A DNA stretch of 11,122 bases from CAZEGC01 sp964511635 (GCA_964511635.1 CAZEGC010000026.1:1-11122); one strand, 5' to 3'; numbered from the stretch's first letter, positions 1 through 6,873 are shown. Translations and numbers: made by a program. The notes: a model not told the origin generated them from the letters alone.

Positions 1-1148
1 AAATCAGTCCTAGCGGCAAATTTTTCAATTTTCTTACCGCTTACGATGAATGTATCGTCTTGTTCGCTGCGCTCTACTTGCCAGGCTTCATCCACCTCTT
101 TGTCGTCAAGTGTTATGACTGGTAAATCTGATGTTTCATCGCCCGTAAATAGTTCTTCGTCCTCACGAACAGACTCGACACACTCACGAAGACGCCTGAG
201 TAGTTCTGTCAAGCCTTGGTGAGCGCTTGAAGAAATTATGAAAATATCATCGTGATTCACCACCTTTTTTAGCTCGTCCTTTTGCATACTGATAATGTCT
301 TCATCGATGCCTTCGGATTTAGTTAGAGCAACTATTTCGGGGCGTGACTTTAGATCCGCATTGTAACTTGCAAGCTCATGTCTAATTGTTTTATAGCTAG
401 CAGCAATGTCATTGCTGTAGGCGTCAATCAGATGAAGCAGCACGGCTGTCCTTTCGACGTGACGCAGGAAATCATCTCCTAGACCCTTTCCCTTGCTGGC
501 CCCCTCGATAAGCCCCGGTATGTCTGCAATCAGTAAGCTACCATCATCTATATCTGCCACTCCTAAATTAGGTTTAAGCGTTGTAAACGCATAATCTGCA
601 ATCTCTGGCCTAGCGTTACTGACTACGCTAAGAAACGTTGATTTACCTGCATTTGGAAAGCCGACCAAACCCACATCGGCGATTAACTTTAATTCTAATT
701 CGGCCTCAAACGATTCACCTTTTTCACCCAGCTCTGCTACGCGCGGAGTCTGGCGAACAGAGCTTTTAAAGTGGGCGTTACCAAAACCACCGTCGCCGCC
801 TTTTGCAACCACTGCTTCTTGCCCGTCCTCGGTCAAATCCGCCACAACCTTACCGTCCCTTTTTATCAATGTCCCCATTGGGACTTTGGCATAAAAATTA
901 GCACCTGATTTACCACGACGCTTTGCCTTGGCCCCATTTGTACCATTTTCAGCCTTTAGCTCAGGCTTGTAGCGGTAGTCTACTAGTGTATTAAGGTCTT
1001 TGGTGGCAACAAAAATTACGTCACCACCCTTGCCGCCATCACCACCGTCAGGACCACCTTTATCAACATAGATTTCATGACGAAAACTGACGACTCCGTC
1101 GCCGCCTTTGCCTGCCATAATCATAACCTTTGCTGTATCAACAAACAT
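1..1148 (-). CDS. obg: GTPase Obg/CgtA, C-terminus cut by window edge
   Basis: Obg is a GTP-binding protein that acts in late 50S ribosome assembly and stress response in the cytoplasm. The frame is open from an ATG at 1148 to the left edge (382 codons). The start MFVDTAKV followed by AGKGGDG matches the family N-terminus, so this first ATG is chosen over the ATG nine codons later. The glycine-rich Obg fold covers about residues 1-157. The G domain follows: G1 GFPNAGKST (163-171), G2 threonines T189/T190, G3 DIPG (209-212), G4 TKSE (276-279) and G5 SSSA (306-309). An OCT domain begins near residue 350 (FIVSGKKIEKFAARTDF). By comparison with usual family lengths, about 45 residues are missing at the left. 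The odd point is G4, normally NKxD. There is no Shine-Dalgarno sequence. An extended -10 lies 12 bp upstream of the start. Confidence 0.96.
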   Translation of the reverse strand, partial: MFVDTAKVMIMAGKGGDGVVSFRHEIYVDKGGPDGGDGGKGGDVIFVATKDLNTLVDYRYKPELKAENGTNGAKAKRRGKSGANFYAKVPMGTLIKRDGKVVADLTEDGQEAVVAKGGDGGFGNAHFKSSVRQTPRVAELGEKGESFEAELELKLIADVGLVGFPNAGKSTFLSVVSNARPEIADYAFTTLKPNLGVADIDDGSLLIADIPGLIEGASKGKGLGDDFLRHVERTAVLLHLIDAYSNDIAASYKTIRHELASYNADLKSRPEIVALTKSEGIDEDIISMQKDELKKVVNHDDIFIISSSAHQGLTELLRRLRECVESVREDEELFTGDETSDLPVITLDDKEVDEAWQVERSEQDDTFIVSGKKIEKFAARTD

Positions 1149-1160
1149 ATCTTATCTACT

Positions 1161-1169
1161 AGTATAACA
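1161..1169 (-). promoter_or_regulatory. Extended -10 promoter of obg
   Basis: On the minus strand TGT-TATACT forms an extended -10 (TG at 1169-1168, hexamer 1166-1161). I see no good -35 at 17 bp. Transcription would start near 1154, only about six bases before the obg ATG. The TG lies inside the arm of the upstream terminator hairpin, so promoter and terminator overlap. The promoter call is inference. Confidence 0.5.
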
Positions 1170-1200
1170 AAACCACCCCGATATTACGGGGTGGTTTTGT
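1167..1200 (-). terminator. Rho-independent terminator after the LysM-CHAP gene
   Basis: There is a perfect 14-bp stem, ACAAAACCACCCCG and its reverse complement, around a 6-base loop (1181-1186). The GC core is CCACCCCG. The T-rich end of the stem (GGTTTTGTTAT on the minus strand) acts as the U tract. It lies 20 bp past the stop of the LysM-CHAP gene and just before obg. The symmetric A/T ends could also work on the plus strand, but no plus-strand gene ends here. Confidence 0.88.
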
Positions 1201-1219
1201 ATATGAGCTAAACCAAGCA

Positions 1220-2368
1220 CTAGTGAATGTAGTTATACGCAGGTACCTGCCCGGCACTAATAGTTCGCGTAGACACGACGTTGAACCCGCCGCCGCCGGC
1301 ACCAAAGTAGTTCATTTCACTAACGACAATACTGCCGTCCGGATTAACACTTTCAACTACTCCAACGTGACCATAGAATCCACCGCTCTCCTGGAATACT
1401 GCACCAGGAGCAGGGGTTCGATTGACGGCAAAGCCGCTGGCTGCTGCGTTCATCGCCCAGGTATTAGCATTGCCCCAGAAGCTGCCAATCGGACGCCCAA
1501 GCTGAGCCCGCCTGGCATAGGCATAGTGCGTACAGTTACCAAATGCATAGGCATTACCAGCTGAAGTGTTAACCCGTGGCGCGAACCCAGCAGTAGAGTG
1601 TACTGACGCAATCTGACCAACGATACCACCGCTAGTCTGAGTGTTGCCTGGCATCACACCGCCAGGTAGCATGATTTGACTACCCACGTTAAGCCCTGAA
1701 AGCTCCAGGTCGTTAAAGGCGACAATTCGATCTTCGTCTGACTTATAGGTTTCGGCTAGGTCTTGTATTGTGTCGCCATCTTTTACTTCGTAAAGTATTC
1801 CGTCAACAGGTGGTACGACGACCTTGCGGCCCTCTTCGACGGCGTCAGAGCTCATGTTGTTTGCCCACTTAATAGTACGGGCGCTAACACCATATTTACG
1901 AGCTATGTCCTGAACCGTTTCACCTGCCTTAGCGCTGTGTTCGATAATTTCACGACTATCAGCACTTGCCTGCACAATCTGTGGCTTGGCAATATGCATG
2001 TCATCATCCTGCGTTAGCTCGCTTCTGGCGGCTAGTGAAATTGACATATTGGCAACATTGGGTGCCACTGGCAGACTAGCCTTTTCGGCCATACTGGCAG
2101 CGATATCTGTCGCCATCGTCTGGTCAACAGAGGGACTTTCAATATTTACAGCACTAGAAACAGCTGATACCTCAGCAACATTTGCCGCATTTGACGATTC
2201 CTGCGGTGCTCTATATCCTATAGAAACTAGTGAAATGACTATCGCAAATACACCCCCATAGGTGGCGATTGCAGTCGGGCTAATAAAGCCGTTTTTTGAC
2301 TTTTTGTTTGAATTCATTACCTGCTGAGTGTTTTCAGCATATGAGTTCCGAGCCGAGCTCGAAGCCAT
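1220..2368 (-). CDS. Membrane-anchored LysM-CHAP peptidoglycan hydrolase
   Basis: This 382-residue protein probably binds and cuts peptidoglycan outside the membrane. A basic N-terminus (NKKSK, 20-25) precedes one hydrophobic segment at about 27-52, which is an anchor or uncleaved signal. A low-complexity Ala/Ser-rich linker follows. Two LysM modules lie at about 142-188 and 193-236. The C-terminal CHAP domain (about 270-382) is an NlpC/P60-like cysteine amidase or endopeptidase fold. Its likely catalytic residues are Cys279 in FGNCTHYA, His334 in YGHVGVVE and a polar third residue around E351/N353 in EMNY. The product could remodel the cell's own wall or act on a neighbour's wall; the sequence does not decide this. 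It seems to be transcribed alone, with promoters at 2480-2508 and 2621-2649 and the hairpin terminator at 1167-1200. The start is uncertain (see 2366-2392). The stop is TAG. Confidence 0.9.
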   Translation of the reverse strand: MASSSARNSYAENTQQVMNSNKKSKNGFISPTAIATYGGVFAIVISLVSIGYRAPQESSNAANVAEVSAVSSAVNIESPSVDQTMATDIAASMAEKASLPVAPNVANMSISLAARSELTQDDDMHIAKPQIVQASADSREIIEHSAKAGETVQDIARKYGVSARTIKWANNMSSDAVEEGRKVVVPPVDGILYEVKDGDTIQDLAETYKSDEDRIVAFNDLELSGLNVGSQIMLPGGVMPGNTQTSGGIVGQIASVHSTAGFAPRVNTSAGNAYAFGNCTHYAYARRAQLGRPIGSFWGNANTWAMNAAASGFAVNRTPAPGAVFQESGGFYGHVGVVESVNPDGSIVVSEMNYFGAGGGGFNVVSTRTISAGQVPAYNYIH

Positions 2369-2392
2369 GGGATTACGAATTTCAATTCTCCT
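2366..2392 (-). promoter_or_regulatory. Ribosome binding site with ambiguous start for the LysM-CHAP gene
   Basis: AGGAG (2392-2388) is the best Shine-Dalgarno match in the window. It sits 19 bases from the ATG at 2368, which is too far for normal use. An in-frame ATT at 2380-2378 lies at the usual 7-base spacing. ATT starts are very rare (known for infC). Either start gives nearly the same protein, differing by four residues. The SD could instead be fortuitous. Confidence 0.4.
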
Positions 2393-2475
2393 GTTTTCGT
2401 ATTGCTACAAAAACGTCTACCTTACTTTGTCTTTCTTCTTGCAGGCAAGAACAGGATACTATAGTCGACCTATCA

Positions 2476-2565
2476 TTAATTTATATTAGTTGAGAAGTTC
2501 TTGTTCAATATCCGTTTCGACATTTGTCGGTAGGCCCATTTATGTATCGCACTGCCCACTCGCAT
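2476..2565 (-). CDS. Possible small basic peptide gene (29 residues)
   Basis: An ATG at 2565 opens a 29-codon frame ending in TAA at 2478-2476. The peptide begins MRVGSAIHKWAYRQMSKR and is rich in Lys and Arg. An SD-like AGAAGG lies 9 bases before the ATG. The frame stays open upstream to a GTG at 2604 (42 residues) and a TTG at 2649. A near-consensus promoter at 2621-2649 would give RNA starting near 2614, so it could serve the ATG or GTG start. The second promoter (2480-2508) overlaps the 3' end of this frame, which argues against strong constraint. I do not recognise the sequence. It may be a real micropeptide, a leader peptide for the LysM-CHAP gene, or chance. Confidence 0.28.
   Translation of the reverse strand: MRVGSAIHKWAYRQMSKRILNKNFSTNIN
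2480..2508 (-). promoter_or_regulatory. Proximal promoter of the LysM-CHAP gene
   Basis: On the minus strand, TTGAAC (2508-2503), a 17-bp spacer and TATAAA (2485-2480) form a good sigma70-type promoter. The predicted start near 2473 leaves a leader of about 105 bases before the ATG at 2368. This is much longer than the leaders inferred for the other genes here. Confidence 0.65.
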
Positions 2566-2620
2566 TTCGATTTGCCTTCTGCTATCGATAAGTAGACGAT
2601 TCACAAATGTGCTATAGCTA

Positions 2621-2649
2621 ATTTTAGCAACGCTTGCAGATATTGTCAA
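2621..2649 (-). promoter_or_regulatory. Distal strong promoter (sORF and LysM-CHAP gene)
   Basis: On the minus strand, consensus TTGACA (2649-2644), a 17-bp spacer and TAAAAT (2626-2621) form the strongest promoter match in the window. Transcription would begin near 2614, about 246 bases before the LysM-CHAP start and upstream of the possible small peptide gene. It lies 26 bp past the mltG stop with no clear terminator between, so read-through from mltG is also possible. Confidence 0.7.
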
Positions 2650-2674
2650 TATATTTTATAAAATGCTAAATTTA

Positions 2675-3898
2675 CTAAAACAACTGGCAATTCTCTTTGC
2701 AGTAGCGGCGCGTATTCTGTTCATGCTCCTGGAGTGTACGAGAAAAATGATTAACACCGTCGTCTCCACTAACAAAATACAGATAATCACCGCTAGCAGG
2801 ATTTGCTACCGCCTTTAGTGAACTAATCCCGGGTGAGGCTATCGGGCCCGGTGGTAGGCCCCCATAGCGGCGCGTATTGTAGGGAGAATCATAGTCCACA
2901 CGTGGTGTATCGTTATTTATGCGAGCAGCATAGACAAACGTAGCATCTGCCCCCAGTGGCATATCAGTTTCTAGACGCCGAAAAAAAACTTGCGCCACCT
3001 GGCGCTGATCTTCATCCCCTGAAACTTCTCTCTCTATAATAGATGCAAGTGTAGTTGCCTCGTGCAGATCTAGGCCTGCTTTTTCGAATGCTGACAGTAA
3101 ATCGTTCTGCTCTAGCTGGGAATAAAATTCATCAAAGGTTCGAATCAAAATATCCTCAACAGAGGCTCCGCTCACCATATTATAGGTTTGGCCATAAATG
3201 TAACCTTCAACTGTAGAGCCCTCAGGCCTATCGACTAGCAGAGGGTGATCATAGCTTGCCTTAAATGCTTTGTCGATTTCTTGTTCACTATAGCCAAGCC
3301 GCAGTAGCACCTGCCTATGAGATGGTGTTTGGTCTGTGTCATTTGCATTCACAGTTAGGGCTGAGCCTGGAAAAAAAGTCACATCAAAGTCTTCGGCCTG
3401 ACCGTTGATTAAATGTGTCACAATTTCTGGCGTTGATTCAGATGACATGAGTTGATATGAACCAGTCTTAATCTGATTTTCTAGCCCTTGTATGCGCACA
3501 TAGAGCGTAAAAGCTGTAGGGCTATTGATTAAACCCTCTTCGTGCAAGTAATCCGCCACTGACTTAACGGTACCAGGCTGAATTTCTACGCGGACACTAG
3601 TAGCAGTACCTTCAGACACCGGTCGAAGCTGGTGCACGTACCACGCCCCAGCAGCTCCCACGCTGCAAGTCGCCAGAATAAGAATAACTACTATGGTTAT
3701 TAAAATTTTGCTTCTTTTCTTTTTCAGGGGCTTTATGCTTAAGGGCGAAGCGGTGCTTTCGTTTGCAACTTCTGCGCTCGGCAAATCAGCCAGCTCGTCA
3801 TCACGACTCTCGGGTCCAGGAGCAGGCTCATCTAACCATACCTTTTTACTTCTAGGTTTTTTGGGAGGTGTTTTGGGTGGAGTAATATCGTTTTGCAT
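2675..3898 (-). CDS. mltG: Endolytic murein transglycosylase MltG (YceG-like)
   Basis: MltG is a membrane-bound lytic transglycosylase that cuts nascent glycan strands and so terminates their polymerisation. The protein is 407 residues, with a longer cytosolic front than the E. coli enzyme. Residues 1-63 are charged and Pro/Lys-rich. One transmembrane segment lies at about 65-88 and the rest is extracytoplasmic. The LysM-like subdomain spans about 101-160. The catalytic region contains ASIIERE with probable catalytic Glu289, then LGADATFVYA (usually DPTV), SPYNTRRYGGLPPGPIASPG and the C-terminal NHFSRTLQEHE, all family hallmarks. It is the last gene of the four-gene cluster, six bases after the ruvX stop, with no SD, so translation is probably coupled. 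The pairing ruvX-mltG is common in bacteria. The stop is TAG and no hairpin terminator follows. Confidence 0.95.
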   Translation of the reverse strand: MQNDITPPKTPPKKPRSKKVWLDEPAPGPESRDDELADLPSAEVANESTASPLSIKPLKKKRSKILITIVVILILATCSVGAAGAWYVHQLRPVSEGTATSVRVEIQPGTVKSVADYLHEEGLINSPTAFTLYVRIQGLENQIKTGSYQLMSSESTPEIVTHLINGQAEDFDVTFFPGSALTVNANDTDQTPSHRQVLLRLGYSEQEIDKAFKASYDHPLLVDRPEGSTVEGYIYGQTYNMVSGASVEDILIRTFDEFYSQLEQNDLLSAFEKAGLDLHEATTLASIIEREVSGDEDQRQVAQVFFRRLETDMPLGADATFVYAARINNDTPRVDYDSPYNTRRYGGLPPGPIASPGISSLKAVANPASGDYLYFVSGDDGVNHFSRTLQEHEQNTRRYCKENCQLF

Positions 3899-3904
3899 AT
3901 AGAT

Positions 3905-4312
3905 TTAATAATTTCGCTCTAAATAATCTTGTAAAATTATGCTTGCCGCGACAGCGTCAATGTCTTCTTTGGTGTATGACTTGCCGTATCCCTGTAGGCG
4001 TTCTTCGGCCAAAACGCTAGTAAGTGACTCGTCCTGATAGACAATCTTAGCGTCGAAATCTGACAGCTGGCTGGCAAACTCTTTAACGTAGTGTGTCTGC
4101 TGAGTTGATTCGCCAGCTTGGTTTCTGGGATAGCCAATTACTATTGTATCAACATGATTGCTTAAAACAATCTCAGCAATCTGTTTAATTTCGCTGCCAT
4201 CAACCACAATCGTTGCCAGTGGAAATGCAATCTTAATACTGCTATCGGCAGCGGCAACGCCAATACGCTTTTCACCCACATCCAGCGATATGAGTGACCT
4301 AGTTTTGGCCAT
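3905..4312 (-). CDS. ruvX: RuvX/YqgF RNase H-fold nuclease
   Basis: This 135-residue protein belongs to the YqgF family. Members are implicated in 16S rRNA 5'-end maturation and were first proposed to be Holliday junction resolvases; the action is cytosolic. The length is typical. The expected motifs are in order: ISLDVGEKRIGVA with Asp11, TIVIGYPRNQAGESTQQ (the usual GLP..mdGs box, here YPRNQAGES), VYQDESLTSVLAEE with D94/E95, and DIDAVAASIILQDYL with Asp119. The acidic trio needed for the RNase H fold is intact. The ATG at 4312 lies inside the end of the upstream membrane-protein gene (14-bp overlap), so translation is probably coupled. mltG starts six bases after its TAA stop. Confidence 0.94.
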   Translation of the reverse strand: MAKTRSLISLDVGEKRIGVAAADSSIKIAFPLATIVVDGSEIKQIAEIVLSNHVDTIVIGYPRNQAGESTQQTHYVKEFASQLSDFDAKIVYQDESLTSVLAEERLQGYGKSYTKEDIDAVAASIILQDYLERNY

Positions 4313-5595
4313 CTCTTAGATCGAACTCGACTGAAATTTTATCGTGATTACCTGGCACCTTACGCACCCAAAACGGCCAGAATCTGACATCAACTTCGTC
4401 CACGCCATTAATTGACTCTAGCTCAGACTGAACGTCACCATAACGCTTACTAGCAGACCGTTGTTTGACATCTTCGTCGTCAATATTGGGTCCAACCTGT
4501 CCTGTTGCCGCCATTACTACTCGCGGCGCGCTACCTGGTTGATAATCCCTGAAATCGACGTCTTCGCCACCTGTACTGTAAAGGCGCTGACTGTCATCGT
4601 TGATTGATTCTTCAAACTTAGCACTTAAAAACGATTCAATATCTGATTTACTAACACCACGCAGGCTATATGTGACCGAACTGGTTAGGGTCGCTTCGCC
4701 GTCCCTAGCTTCATCCCCAATCGCTGGACTTGATACTGCTTCNNNNNNNNNNNNNNNNNNNNNNNNNNNNNNNNNNNNNNNNNNNNNNNNNNNNNNNNNN
4801 NNNNNNNNNNNNNNNNNNNNNNNNNNNNNNNNNNNNNNNNNNACCGGTCGCCTCAAACTCAACAGTCACGTCACGCTTGATTTCCTGGGTAGAAGTGCGA
4901 ATTACATTATTTTCTACACTAGTTTCAGAGCCGAGTGCAACTTCCTGATTAAAGCGCTCTGGTGAAGTTCTAGCTGAAATTACGACTGTAGCCCGCGGTG
5001 CAAAGAATATCGCCCATACTAAGAAGCCGCCAAATAATAAAACCGCCGCACCAATTAACACTATTTTTTTACGAAATTTATTAAAATCCGGGACCTTAGC
5101 GCCCTTTTTAGGTTGCGACTTAGTCTCAGTGTCCGTAGATGCAGCAAGCACCTTGGCTGGCTCGTCAGACAAATCGATACTGGGTAGGGGTGTAGTTTCG
5201 TCGAGTTTTTTAGTCGAACTTACCCCATCTCTGCCTGTAGCTAGGGCTGCATGATCACCAACAGGTAGATTTGAACCATCGATAATATCATCGTCATTAT
5301 CGATGGACAAAGCAGATATTTTGGCAATCCCGGGCTTGCTTTGCAAGTTTTTAGCGACTGGAATTTTAGCACTGGCGGCTAATTCCGACAGCGCTTGATT
5401 ATTTGTGATTATAACTAAATTCTTATTAGTGCCACGAGCCGCACGCGCTAATAATTGTAAATTAACAGCACTTTGCAGAATTTCTATTTTTTTAGGCGGT
5501 ACAAGAGCGATGATTTTTTCTTTTGCGCCCTTTACCTTGCCAATAATCGCGGTGATGTCATCGTCACCATCGATATATATTACTTCTTTTTTCAT
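4299..5595 (-). CDS. Bitopic membrane protein beside the FtsA-like gene, interrupted by an assembly gap
   Basis: One gene is split by 100 N. The N-terminal 251 residues run from ATG 5595 to the gap. The C-terminal part resumes at 4742 and ends with TAG at 4301-4299. Both edges of the gap fall exactly on codon boundaries, so a true gap length divisible by three rejoins the frame. Residues 1-75 look like a compact alpha/beta domain (VIYIDGDDDITAIIG, then KEKIIALVPPK and NLVIITNN). An acidic, Ser/Thr-rich linker and a basic stretch KKGAKVPDFNKFRKK lead to one transmembrane helix at about 177-199. The rest should be outside. I recall similar CPR proteins annotated as baseplate J-like, but the diagnostic part may be in the gap, so I do not assert this. 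The gene starts two bases after the FtsA-like gene and overlaps ruvX by 14 bp. A PilN-like or division-linked membrane partner is possible. Confidence 0.8.
4743..4842. other. Assembly gap (100 N)
   Basis: Exactly 100 N is a conventional placeholder for a scaffold gap of unknown size. It falls in the coding sequence of the membrane protein. The two flanking reading frames differ by one position, as expected from an arbitrary length of 100, which is not a multiple of three. Confidence 0.98.
5276..5306. repeat. Perfect 11-bp inverted repeat inside a coding region
   Basis: CCATCGATAAT (5276-5286) and ATTATCGATGG (5296-5306) flank a 9-base loop. The repeat encodes the acidic stretch SIDNDDDIIDG (about residues 97-107) of the membrane protein. 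The symmetry may simply follow from repeated Ile and Asp codons (ATC GAT). The peptide echoes IDGDDDI near the protein's N-terminus. Confidence 0.85.
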
Positions 5596-5597
5596 GG

Positions 5598-6863
5598 CTA
5601 TATTCTTAGGATTCTGTTTAATTTGTCTTTTACCGTGTCACTATCACTACTGCCCATAATTGTATCATAGCCCACCCTTAGTAGCCCCATGGCAGTTATA
5701 AAGCTGTGGTCTGATACGTCCCCAGTTGTATCAACAATACCAGCGACTTCACCTGGCTTGATGTGTTTTACAGTTAGCTTTTTTGTAAACGGCAAATCAC
5801 TATGCCAATCGTCCTCAGCTAGCTTTTCTGACAACTGAGTTAAACTAGCCCCCCCACCGCAGAGCAATATCCTATTCGGCAGATGATCACTAGCATCAAA
5901 CTCACTTAAGGCTAGCTCCACACCCTGAAGCCATACATCAAGTGTCTTTTCAGCTGCTTTTGATACGTCCTTTTTAACACTAGGCTTGATATTTTCATGT
6001 TCTAAGTTTACCTTTAGCTTTTCTGCATCCTGATAGGATAGGTTCATTTCGCTAGCTATGGTACGCGTAAAACTACGACCTCCGATACCAAACATCTTGG
6101 TACCCTCTACCCCGCCATCATTTACGACCGCTATATCGGTAGTGCCGCCACCAACATCTATTAGAACAGCTGTAAAGCTACTACTGGCATCTGTCCCAAT
6201 TACAGATCGACTAACGGCAAAGGGCTCAGCTGCAACGGCTATTAAATCTAGCGCCAATTCATCCGCTACGCGCTCCAAGGCTCCAATATGCACCATCGGA
6301 GCAAAGGCTGTGTAAAGCTGCACTGCCACATCACGCCCCTGGAATCCTATCGGGTTGCTGACTTTATATCCATCGATGTGAATCCCGACAAGTGCTGAAT
6401 TAACAAGCTTGACTTCAACATCTTCATTGCCTGTTTCTAGCGCTATTTGTTTTTGAGACTTTATCTGGGTACGCTCTTGGACTTTTTCAATAATAAATTC
6501 CATTTCAGCCACATCTAGCGGCTTGTCTGGCCGTGGACGCCGATAACGAATCGTACTTGTGGTACCCTTTACTAGCTCGCCAGCAATTCCAATAACGGCC
6601 TTTTTGACCTGTAGTCCAGCCTGATCTTCGGCTGCCGACAATGCTTGCTCGCAGTTCTGAACCACAGCTGAAATATCAGCAATTGCCCCCGAGTGCATGT
6701 CGCTGACATCCTGGCGAACACGTCCGACACCTACTATCGACAATTCGTCACCGTTAATTTTTGCAATTATTGCTTTTACAAATTCCGTACCAATATCAAG
6801 TCCGACCAGAAATTCATCGTTGACGTTGTCCTTGGAGCGACCTCGAAGTCTATTTAAAACCAT
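5598..6863 (-). CDS. ftsA: FtsA-like actin homologue (cell division / PilM-type ATPase)
   Basis: This 421-residue protein has the actin/HSP70 ATPase fold of FtsA. Phosphate-1 is GLDIGTEFVKA (21-31), phosphate-2 is LIDVGGGTTDIAVV (234-247), FGIGGRSFTRTIA follows at 258-270, and the adenosine motif is RILLCGGGASL (331-341). Between the first two motifs lies an SHS2-type insert with the FtsA-like run NPIGFQGRDVAVQLY, which favours FtsA over MreB or DnaK. The last residues, TVKDKLNRILRI, can form a short amphipathic helix like the membrane-targeting helix of FtsA. FtsA tethers FtsZ filaments to the membrane; the related PilM works in type IV pili. No ftsZ is next to it. The next gene encodes a membrane protein two bases downstream, a layout also compatible with a PilM-PilN pair. 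It heads the four-gene cluster from a divergent promoter region. Confidence 0.82.
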   Translation of the reverse strand: MVLNRLRGRSKDNVNDEFLVGLDIGTEFVKAIIAKINGDELSIVGVGRVRQDVSDMHSGAIADISAVVQNCEQALSAAEDQAGLQVKKAVIGIAGELVKGTTSTIRYRRPRPDKPLDVAEMEFIIEKVQERTQIKSQKQIALETGNEDVEVKLVNSALVGIHIDGYKVSNPIGFQGRDVAVQLYTAFAPMVHIGALERVADELALDLIAVAAEPFAVSRSVIGTDASSSFTAVLIDVGGGTTDIAVVNDGGVEGTKMFGIGGRSFTRTIASEMNLSYQDAEKLKVNLEHENIKPSVKKDVSKAAEKTLDVWLQGVELALSEFDASDHLPNRILLCGGGASLTQLSEKLAEDDWHSDLPFTKKLTVKHIKPGEVAGIVDTTGDVSDHSFITAMGLLRVGYDTIMGSSDSDTVKDKLNRILRI

Positions 6864-6873
6864 ATGTATTTCG

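Larger units (their letters stand above)
2369..2674. other. Promoter-rich 306-bp intergenic region
   Basis: This region between mltG and the LysM-CHAP gene holds two minus-strand promoters and a small open frame, listed separately. It also has an 8-bp inverted repeat far apart, ACATTTGT (2520-2527) and ACAAATGT (2603-2610). In RNA from the upstream promoter this repeat could close a loop of about 75 bases. A 6-bp stem TTCTTG/CAAGAA with a 4-base loop lies at 2436-2451 in the leader. GCTA/TAGC half-sites cluster at 2611-2628 over the upstream -10. I see no tRNA and no recognisable RNA family. Confidence 0.5.

Noticed and set aside
1223..2261. Plus-strand open frames opposite the LysM-CHAP gene
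   Set aside because: They are antisense shadows of a gene with clear LysM and CHAP motifs.
2653..2664. ATTTTATAAAAT palindrome as terminator of mltG
   Set aside because: It is pure A/T with no room for a loop and no U tract, so a stable terminator hairpin is not supported.
2369..2674. tRNA or known riboswitch in the intergenic region
   Set aside because: I find no acceptor/T-arm pattern and no conserved riboswitch core. Only short dyads are visible.
4299..5595. Membrane-protein gene as a frameshifted pseudogene or two separate genes
   Set aside because: The frame difference is explained by the arbitrary 100-N gap. Both flanks end on codon boundaries and are intact.
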